DNA from: Tritrichomonas foetus
Taxonomy: Eukaryota > Parabasalia > Tritrichomonadida > Tritrichomonadidae
DNA: 13,783 nt
Reading direction: 5' to 3'
Assembly: GCA_001839685.1 (NCBI GenBank)
Contig: MLAK01001099.1
Location: 21,392-35,174, forward strand
In this document: positions 7,470-13,783 of the stretch, in pieces
Position numbering within the stretch: position 1 is the stretch's first letter
How the letters are laid out: the number at the start of each line of letters is the position of its first letter
Translations under genes and position numbers: made by a program
Notes under the pieces: model-generated
Told to the model about the DNA's origin: nothing
What the model saw: only the letters and a program-made list of their open reading frames with translations
Databases searched by the model: none

Positions 7470-8700
7470 ATGAATGAATTTGGAAATTCACAACGGTGCT
7501 TGTATAGAATGAGACCAGATAGATACCATGAACATTCATACTTCTTCAATGAAAAGCACAGTAGGCAATATAAAATCATAGAAATGTACCTGCCATTCCA
7601 ATCTACCCCTATTGTCACAAAAGCAGCGGCATTATTAAATATATCAGCAAATGCTGTTTCCAATCCTCCTTTTAAAGAAATGATTCAAGAGATGGCAAAA
7701 TACAGATATCAATGTGCCAAAATGACAAAAATTTCGAGATACAGGATGATTCAGATAAGGATTTGATTGCTTCTATCACTAAATTGGCCAATGAGAGAAG
7801 ACAAGAAAAATTGAAAAATGTTCAGGAATATGGATATTGTTAGTTATTTTGGATTCTGGCACTGTCTGAAGTTCTCATACAGTTGAAATCATGTTGATGC
7901 TTCTAGGTTTGACAAAACCTTTATTATATTCAACATATTCTCTTCAAAAAGATGATATTCCAGAATAATAGCATCTTATTCTGAACCAGACATCAGAATT
8001 TGCTAATTTAGGAATCATGTTAACATGAATGTGCAGTTATATTTTGCCTGCACTGAAAAATGCAAACGATCACAGATACCACAAATCTCTTCAAGATAAA
8101 ACCAACACTTTCGGATAGAGCCAACATCAAGTTTGCAGTCTTGATTGATTGAACTTTTTTTTTTTTTGACTTAGCAAAAAAAGATGATGATATCTCCAAT
8201 CTTTTATCAACCAAGAACACGATTCAGAATCCAAAAAGTAAAAAATAATATAATGTGGATATCTATCTGATTTGTTAAATAACTATTGATTTTAGTAAAA
8301 GGTTCTTTCTTCTTCCGTGAGTTCAATTTCTGGACATTCAGTGTAGATACATGTCATGAGATCAAAATAAGTATCCATTTCGACACAATGCAATTTATTT
8401 TCTTTGTCGAATATCGTGAAATAATACAGCTAAATGACGACCTATCCCTATTTTTTTTGCGGGTGAAGAAGATCGAAATTTTTTGTTGATGTTAAAGGTG
8501 CTTTGAATGTGCGAAACTATGATATCTCGATAGACAAAGAATTTTTTTGGTTGAAAAACCTCAATGACAGTTTGAATGGTACCCATATTTTAAATACAGA
8601 TTAAATGTAGGATGAAATCAGTGCCAAAATCATGAAAGTATAATCAAAGCTCCTTCCGTTCCATGCGATAAACTTGAGGGCAAACTGCAACTGACACATA
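7470..8700 (+). pseudogene. Decayed hAT-like (DUF659-like) transposase, copy 1
   Basis: This is a relic of a DDE/RNase H-like transposase, the enzyme that cuts and pastes a DNA transposon. It is readable only by changing frame. 7470-7713 gives an N-terminal part with a possible helix-turn-helix (TPIVTKAAALLNISANAVS). A second frame continues to a stop at 7841 (DLIASITKLANERRQEKL). A third frame, 7843-8115, carries ILDSGTV, then GLTKPLLYSTYSLQKDD and LPALKNANDHRYHKSLQD, with stops at 7867, 7966, 7969 and 8026. At about 8168-8230 LAKKDDDISNLLSTKNTIQ follows. At 8376 comes HFDTMQFIFF, and from 8488 DVKGALNVRNYDIS. The order, an early acidic LDxGT motif, an LPA-type block, a position equivalent to the C..H..NL motif and a later helical block, is that of hAT elements with DUF659. 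I recognise the layout from family knowledge; the exact family is uncertain. Similar sequence may extend upstream to about 7345. It cannot encode a working enzyme. Confidence 0.6.
8129..8211 (+). repeat. Inverted repeat arm 1 (transposase fragment)
   Basis: This 83-bp stretch recurs in reverse complement at 9618-9698 at roughly 90% identity by eye. Both copies contain GATGATGATATCTCCAATC and the AATCAATCAAGA block on the opposite strand. It codes for LAKKDDDISNLLST of the hAT-like transposase on the plus strand, so the repeat comes from two copies of one gene rather than from a transposon terminus. A run of 13 T at 8155-8167 is interrupted in the other copy. Confidence 0.85.
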
Positions 8701-8829
8701 ATATGTGATGTTCAATGTATGATAACCGATTAATTTGTATTTAATTACTTCTTCTTCTTTTATTTGCCTTTCTCGCTTTTGTGTCCAATACTCCACCATC
8801 CTCTCAAGTTATTCTTGTTATTCTTTCTT

Positions 8830-8990
8830 ACTTTTTTCTCGTTATTCAACTTTATCATTTTCTTGATTAAAAATCTCATTTTAGATTTTGCCTGATTCAT
8901 TTCCTGGATGTAGTCATGTTGAATGTAATATGATTGCTCTTCTTTTTGAATTTCTTCTGTTACCTTGGAATCCCATCTCCCTCTGGAGGG
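8830..8990. repeat. Direct repeat, family X 3' block, copy A
   Basis: Similar in the same orientation to about 10195-10345. The clearest stretch is around 8919-8945 against 10281-10305, sharing TTGAAT.TAATA..ATTGCTCTTC. On the minus strand it encodes EEQSYYIQ here and EEQFYYIQ in the other copy. Confidence 0.6.
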
Positions 8991-9126
8991 AGTGATATTA
9001 GATGTCGTGTTTTTGTTAGATAAAACACTTCCTATATATTCATCGCATTTCATGTAAAAAACGAATTTCAGAGTTTAACCAAAACCTGCGAAAAGCTGAA
9101 GCGATTCGAGAATAAGTTGCTTTATG

Positions 9127-9266
9127 GATAAATATGAGCTTGTCTAGTTGATTATCGTCGTTATAGTGTTTTCAATCACCTATAATTATCATTATTTTTT
9201 TGTTGAATTAATAAAATTACTGACTTCATCACAAATTTCGGTAATGACAGTTATAGAATTGTCCCC
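9127..9266. repeat. Direct repeat, family X 5' block, copy A
   Basis: Matches 12319-12451 in the same orientation with small gaps: GATAAATATGAGCTTGT against GATAAATTTAAGCTTAT, then ACTGACTTCAT and ATTGTCCCC in both. It encodes NQLDKL and GDNSIT on the minus strand. Confidence 0.7.
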
Positions 9267-9603
9267 ACAACTTCAATCACTACTATTTTCTGTGTTTCCG
9301 ATTGTAGTAGGAATCTACATAAATGTTTTTGGTTTTCACTAATCTTTTCATTGATAAAAACAATTTAACTGCAAATATGAATGATCAATTCTTTTCTGTG
9401 CCATTCGCACTATCATCATGTCTTCAACTTGACTCGCATTAAAGACTCATTTAATCGTTTCATTTTCTTCATCTTTATGCTTATTTATCTATTTATTGAT
9501 TTAGTCAACAAGCACACTTAAATCGCTTAGAATTATATCACTGATTTTCCATTGTCTGAATCACATTTGATGACATTGAACTTTTTTAAATAAGGGATTA
9601 TTT

Positions 9604-9770
9604 TTCAGGAAACTCTTGTTGATAAAAGATTGGAGATATCATCATCTTTTTTTGTTAAGTCAATAAATAAATGTTCAATCAATCAAGACCGCAAACTTTA
9701 TTTTGTTGTTGCTGGTAGTTGATCGATTACATTTGAGATTTCATATTCTTTTATGAACATCTGATCATTG
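9604..9770 (-). pseudogene. hAT-like transposase fragment, copy 2
   Basis: On the minus strand this reads KFAVLID then, after a frame change, DLTKKDDDISNLLSTR, matching copy 1 on the plus strand at 8129-8230. The best-preserved part is 9698-9618. Upstream on the same strand, about 9770-9700, an open stretch ends VIDQLPATTK, which could correspond to the LPA block of copy 1. Downstream (9600-9350, minus) nothing clear remains. The fragment lies between the two family X relics, directly behind the long one. It is too short and broken to be active. Confidence 0.55.
9618..9698 (-). repeat. Inverted repeat arm 2 (transposase fragment)
   Basis: Reverse complement of 8129-8211 with few differences: the poly-T run of arm 1 is here an AATAAATAAAT-type sequence, plus scattered substitutions. 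The arms are about 1.4 kb apart and enclose the short family X relic. Confidence 0.85.
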
Positions 9771-10194
9771 ACAGAAAGATGTAAAAATTTTGAATCATTT
9801 TGCGAATTTCAACTTTAACTTTCAATAAAACTCCTTCTAAATATATAAATTTGCTATCTTTATTAAATTTTGGTCTATTCTCCTTAATAATTGTCTGATG
9901 CCTTATGTAAAAAAATTGTTTTGGCTGCTTCAGTTTCTTTAATTGATAATCGAAATACTTCTTGAAATTTATATTTTATTCTACCTCTATTTCATCATCT
10001 TCTTGCGATCTTTCGTGTGAATTATCTTTTTCTCTTACATCAGCATGATGATTATTATCATCCAAGAATGAATTTTTTCCTATTAGTTGCCAGCAACCGT
10101 TGTCTCTGATTTCATATTCTTTTTCCCTCCTTGGCCTTTCTTTTCTCTGCGTATCGACTATTCTTTCAAGTTCTTCTTAAACTTCTCTTCTCCT

Positions 10195-10345
10195 TCTTTC
10201 TCTTCTTCAAACTTCATCATTTTTGATGATATATCAATTCTTGATAGATTTGATTGAATTCTTTCTTCTGAGTTAAAAATATTGAATATAATAAAATTGC
10301 TCTTCGATCATAATTTCTTTCGTTGTCATGCTACTTTGTTAATGG
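10195..10345. repeat. Direct repeat, family X 3' block, copy B
   Basis: Counterpart of about 8830-8990. On the minus strand it reads KEIMIEEQFYYIQ and then breaks at a stop, where copy A stays open. Confidence 0.6.
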
Positions 10346-10925
10346 ATGTAGTGATACATGATGTCTCATGATAGTGATATTGTTGCTTCAAATGAACTCT
10401 TTACATATTGTGCCAGAGAAACCTTTTCTCGTTTGGTAAATATCTGTTAATGAAGGAAATTTCTCTTTAAATCAGGCCTTTTTTTCTAAATAAACCAATT
10501 AATTGTTAGTGCATTCTATTGAGGTGCCCTCTTCACCCATTTGATGATTCAATTTCTGTACAATTCGGATCATTACATGCTATATGTTCAAAATGCTTAT
10601 CGATTTCAGCACAGTACTATCGACTATTCTTATTAAATAATGTTGTACAATACTCCCATATGTTGAACCATCTTTATTTTGTTGTTGATGAATACTGTCA
10701 TCATGTTTGGCTAATATTAATAGGGCTTGAAATGTATTTTGGCATATAATACAGGGATATCTCGATTAGCAGGTTTTTTTTCGTCATAAATGCCTTCATG
10801 ATGAATGGAATTTCCCCTTCTAGAATTTTATGAGATATCTCTATATATAATCCACGCCTTTTCTTTAGATTGACTAGTGATTCTTTTTATGTCCGATTCT
10901 TTATTAGCTTCTTTGAGTTCTTTGA

Positions 10926-11192
10926 CTAATTATTTATCTCATTTCTTTCTACTTCACTAGTTTCTTCATTGCTTGTGTTTTCTTTCTCATGACTATCATT
11001 ATATTTGTTATTTTGATGATTGTCATTGTTATTGCCTATGGTTCTGTCATTGAGATCATAGTTGTTGATGTTATTACAATTGTCATCATGATCAAACCTT
11101 ACCTGTGATGCTTGTGGGGAGTTCATAAAGACATCATCATTTAATGTGAATTCAAGATTAGAATCCCCTATGAATTTACTCGATGGAGACAA
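10926..11192 (-). other. Asn/Asp-rich open frame inside family X copy B
   Basis: An 88-codon intact stretch begins MSPSSKFIGDSNLEFTLNDD and is dominated later by Asn, Asp, Glu and His. The frame remains open into neither flank. It is most simply a surviving low-complexity part of the larger relic rather than a separate gene. Confidence 0.35.
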
Positions 11193-12318
11193 TCAAAATT
11201 TACTTGATACTTTGTGTTCAATTGAAGTTGTTCGTTTTTAATGTGGGATGTCTACGACTCTTTATAATTCTGAAACTTCACATCTCTTTTTGTTTATCTT
11301 CCTTTCTTTTTTAAATTATTGACATGTTTTTCGTGCACTATCTAACGTAATTTAAGATTGAGATACATTGTTTCTCAAGTAACTCTAAACAGCATTTCAA
11401 TGATTTAAGAATAGAAGAGTCAGCTTCTTTCCCTTAAATATTAAATTGTCTCTCTGCTTCTCCAGAAATTCTGTTGATAGTATTAATGGAGTTTCCTTAG
11501 ATATAGCATTTCTGATTTTATCTTCTAGCTTCAATAACTTCTTTCATTTTCTCAATATATTTCCAATGTTTCACATCAATATTTTGTTCTATTTTTCCAG
11601 TTTTCAGATTAATTTCTTTTGTATGTTTGATGTCTTACAATATTAATACTTCATTGTACTGTCTTTTCCTGCGTAAAATAACTGATTCTTTTCTGTTTGG
11701 ATTGTATTTTGAGATTTAATATCTTCCATTTCTGTTGTCAGATCATTTTATTTGTTGTCTTACATACATCTTTTATCATTTCTGTTCCTTTTCGAAGTTC
11801 AACAATTAATAATTTGTGATTCTATATTATTAGTTGAATTAATAGTTGTGGTAAATTGATCATTGTCATGTTTTTCATTTAATTTATAATCAATTTCCTC
11901 AATTTTTGTCTTCAAATAATGAATTGATTCATTATTTTCGTTGTCTTTGGCCGAAATCATATTTAACGAATTATTGGGTGTGTCAGAGATTAGAAATGTC
12001 TAATGTATTACAACAGATAGGGCTTTCTCGAAGCATCCAGGAAGGTGAAAATATAGCAATTGATGAAAAAATAAAAAATTATGATATTATAATAAACTGT
12101 AATTTCTTAATAAAATCTTAATATTCATTCGATTATTCTTGACTGTTCCCAAAATTGATAATATGATAAATTATTGGTAAATTTATGCATATAAATTGTC
12201 AAATAGAATCTGAATCACGTAAGTTTGGGGAAAATGCGCAAAAATAGTCGTTAAATTGGCCAATAACTTCATTATTTACCTGAAAATGCCGGTCGATTCG
12301 GGAATTTTAAGTTCACTA

Positions 12319-12451
12319 GATAAATTTAAGCTTATATAGCTGATTATAGCGGTTTTCCTCCACTTATTATTGTAATTATTTAATTTGATGAATTAGTGAA
12401 ATCACTGACTTCATATTTACTTTCATCAATAATAGTTAAGACATTGTCCCC
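12319..12451. repeat. Direct repeat, family X 5' block, copy B
   Basis: Counterpart of 9127-9266. On the minus strand it encodes GDNVLTIIDESKYEVSDF and NQLYKLKFI, close to GDNSITVITEICDEVSNF and NQLDKLIFI in copy A. Confidence 0.7.
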
Positions 12452-12592
12452 ATTCTGGATTCTCTTTTGCATTTTGTTGAGATGGATTCATTAAATAACT
12501 TAAAAAGAATTTTGCATCTCGACCAAAGGAAAATGAACAAACTCGCGAATAACATTGCTTTGGCAGCAATGGAAGGATCTTTGAAAGTATGA

Positions 12593-12996
12593 TGTAAACG
12601 TAATCATGTTCGTCCCTTTATGATCAAACAACAATAGTGTAAGATATCATCAGGATATATTATTACTTATAAACGCAGAATTAATAATAAATGAAAATAT
12701 AATGAGCGAAAATGCAATTAATGAAGATACAAATAAAAAAGAAACAATCGGGGACCCAGACAATAATAGTGATGAGAACCCGACCGACTCGATAATTCTC
12801 TATCAGATTTTTTAAATATTTTGAATATATTTTTTAAATTATATTTTAAGATGAATAGCCAACTTAGATAAATTTTTGTCTATTGGAAAAGGAGATATTT
12901 TGATTTAAAATTATGTAAATATTTTCAAAACTTTATAATGATATTTCAATACTTTATTATATCGTTCGGAAGATATTGATTTTAAAAATTTAGTCA
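12593..12996. other. Spacer before the right-edge gene; weak open frame at 12624-12815
   Basis: AT-rich DNA. One plus-strand frame is open from 12624 to a stop at 12813-12815; its ATG at 12702 would give 37 aa, beginning MSENAINEDTNKKET and rich in Asp, Asn and Thr. This part contains the only GC-rich patch nearby (about 12748-12792) and could be the end of a decayed gene. The remainder, 12816-12996, shows no gene and should contain the promoter of the gene at 12997; GTCA lies immediately before its ATG. If the gene belongs to a transposon, its left terminus should also lie here, but it cannot be recognised without the other end. Confidence 0.3.
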
Positions 12997-13783
12997 ATGA
13001 ACCGTGTGTTTCAGCGTGTACGAGAATTTAACAGATTCGACAAAGCTTATATTTACTACCTTAATGAAATGGGCGAATCATATTCATCAATCTCACAACA
13101 GCTTGCAGTAGATTCGTCAATCATTTCCGAAATTTGCACGAGTTATGTACCAGTTATGGATAGTCAAAACGGATATCATTTTGAAGCTTATAAAAAAGCT
13201 CATAAAACCAGGANATCACTGAAAAAACAGTTATTGTCGGAAATGAACTATAAATATTGTCATAATGAATTGTGCTCAGAACCACCTAAATTTTTTCATT
13301 TCCAGTATGAACATGATATAGTCTTTGAAGTTTTACCCAAACAATTTCGATCACCAATGAATAGAAATCAAATTTGCTCAGTTNCCCGTTTTAATAAAAA
13401 AATGAAGCATGACTTTAANTCCAAAAAATTAACAGATAATTGTCATAGTCAAATTTCTTCAGTTTTTTTGTCCGAAGATCAGTCATTACAGAATGACATT
13501 GAAAAACTAAAGAATAGCTATTGTGAAGTTTCTAGCGAAAAACAATTATTTTTACTAGATTTATATNAAAAAGGAATGAAGAAACCCTCAAACGGTAAAA
13601 GATATAAAAACCATCAAACCAAACTTTTTTGGACAGAATTGTTTCNATTAAGCAGAAAATCTTTTTCTTATGTTTCNAAAATGTTAAATGGTCCAGTTAT
13701 ATCAACTGTTTCTACTTGGTTAACAGAACACAGAGAAAATTATCCTCAAATAGTTAAAGACAAAAAAGATATTGTATCGAATA
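12997..13783 (+). CDS. Probable transposase, P-element/THAP9-like N-terminal part, truncated by window end
   Basis: 262 codons run open to the window edge; six ambiguous bases hide the frame from simple translation but none forces a stop (only NAA at 13567 could be one). Residues about 14-50 form a probable helix-turn-helix (SYSSISQQLAVDSSIISEIC) suited to binding transposon ends. A variable, Lys-rich middle with scattered Cys and His follows; a predicted helical segment spans 160-192. Residues about 205-241 (LFWTELF, then KSFSYVSKML and STVSTWL) match the pattern of P-element-type transposases: a Phe/Leu helix, Ser-x(2)-Ser/Ala-x-x-Tyr-Val, then Pro and Ser-Thr-x-x-x-Trp just before the catalytic RNase H-like domain, which would lie beyond 13783. 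The start is the first ATG, with GTCA before it. Codon choice and intactness suggest a recent copy. Other trichomonad transposase-like families with an HTH remain possible. Confidence 0.5.
   Translation, partial: MNRVFQRVREFNRFDKAYIYYLNEMGESYSSISQQLAVDSSIISEICTSYVPVMDSQNGYHFEAYKKAHKTRXSLKKQLLSEMNYKYCHNELCSEPPKFFHFQYEHDIVFEVLPKQFRSPMNRNQICSVXRFNKKMKHDFXSKKLTDNCHSQISSVFLSEDQSLQNDIEKLKNSYCEVSSEKQLFLLDLYXKGMKKPSNGKRYKNHQTKLFWTELFXLSRKSFSYVXKMLNGPVISTVSTWLTEHRENYPQIVKDKKDIVSN

Larger units (their letters stand above)
8760..9345 (-). pseudogene. Family X relic, short copy A (coiled-coil-like, unrecognised)
   Basis: A minus-strand protein relic convergent with the transposase relic. The 3' part, 9053 to 8760, is a 97-codon open frame starting MKCDEYIGSVLSNK. 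It is rich in Lys, Glu, Gln and Asn, with a helix-prone stretch (EEIQKEEQSYYIQ, then MNQAKSKMRFLIKK) and a Trp-containing end (GWWSIGHKSEKGK). The 5' part can be read only with frame changes: GDNSITVITEICDEVSNF at about 9266-9205, then NQLDKLIFIHKATYSRI near 9154-9105. Each of these blocks has a counterpart in the long relic at about 9780-12590, in the same order and strand, but roughly 2 kb of the middle is absent here. Selection once acted on the protein, because matches are better at peptide level than expected from drift. I do not recognise the family. Confidence 0.5.
9780..12590 (-). pseudogene. Family X relic, long copy B (coiled-coil/Asn-rich, unrecognised)
   Basis: A long minus-strand gene relic broken by many stops and frameshifts. 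Read from its 5' end it gives, in turn: GDNVLTIIDESKYEVSDF (about 12450-12390); NQLYKLKFI (about 12340); MISAKDNENNESIHYLKTKI (about 11960-11900); EKMKEVIE then KLEDKIRNAISKETPLILST (about 11560-11470); SILKSLKCCLELLEKQC (about 11420-11370); an 88-codon open frame rich in Asn and Asp (11192-10926); then EEQFYYIQ (about 10300), RRKEKEYEI-like Lys/Glu helix and GCWQLIGKNSF (about 10090), and FQEVFRLSIKETEAAKTIF (about 9960-9910). Charged heptad-like stretches suggest a coiled coil. The 5' and 3' parts match the short copy at 8760-9345. Since the whole tract is homopurine/homopyrimidine-biased, some pieces could be compositional, but the shared blocks are not. Exact ends are uncertain, and the function is unknown. 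Confidence 0.5.

Noticed and set aside
7467..7766. A simple intact 99-aa gene at this position
   Set aside because: The start would be GTG; the coding signal continues in another frame after about 7713, so it is the first piece of the broken transposase.
8020..8220. Minus-strand ORF of 66 aa
   Set aside because: The opposite strand carries the transposase-like sequence in the right order; the minus-strand frame is its shadow.
8129..9698. Terminal inverted repeats delimiting a transposon
   Set aside because: The arms lie inside coding sequence of the transposase and no target-site duplication flanks them.
9960..11900. Regulatory or structural role for the CT-rich tract
   Set aside because: The bias is explained by Lys/Glu-rich codons (AAA, GAA) on the minus strand of the family X relic.
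11906..12121. Plus-strand ORF of 71 aa
   Set aside because: It would start with TTG, and the opposite strand gives a better coiled-coil sequence belonging to the family X relic.
12441..12592. Plus-strand open stretch containing MDSLNNLKRILHLDQRK
   Set aside because: It looks protein-like, but the overlapping minus strand carries the block conserved in both family X copies and only one of the two strands is likely coding; kept out for lack of support.

Overview
The window looks like nuclear DNA from an AT-rich, flagellated protist. A parabasalid (Trichomonas or Tritrichomonas type) fits best. The reasons are an intraflagellar-transport gene of 3.3 kb without introns, use of the standard stop codons, very compact genes, TCA-type sequence a few bases before several start codons, TAAA close behind stop codons, and abundant decayed transposons. 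The assignment is inferred from these traits; there is no marker gene that proves it.

Left part (1-6077), ordinary genes. A 20-bp tandem repeat lies at the extreme left edge. A minus-strand gene (247-1404) encodes a probable single-pass membrane protein with a large beta-rich domain. It is head to head, across about 420 bp, with a plus-strand gene (1826-5161) that I identify with confidence as IFT121/WDR35, an IFT-A subunit needed for retrograde transport and for membrane-protein entry into flagella. A small charged protein of 122 aa, not recognised, is encoded at 5709-6077 on the minus strand. The 6-mer GGTCAA/TTGACC recurs in the intergenic DNA before these genes.

Middle part (about 6080-12600), a graveyard of mobile DNA. 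On the plus strand at 7470-8700 is a remnant of a hAT-like (DUF659-like) transposase broken by several stops and frameshifts. An 80-bp piece of the same gene lies inverted at 9618-9698. Two minus-strand relics of one unrecognised protein family (called family X here) sit at 8760-9345 (short copy) and about 9780-12590 (long copy). They share at least three matching blocks at both DNA and peptide level, in the same order. Family X always accompanies a piece of the transposase, so the two may once have formed a two-gene element; this is inference.

Right edge (12997-13783), a gene running off the window. It is open throughout and has an N-terminal helix-turn-helix followed by a stretch resembling P-element/THAP9-type transposases. 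All six ambiguous bases (N) of the window fall within it, as expected for a multicopy family collapsed in assembly. It appears much younger than the relics beside it.
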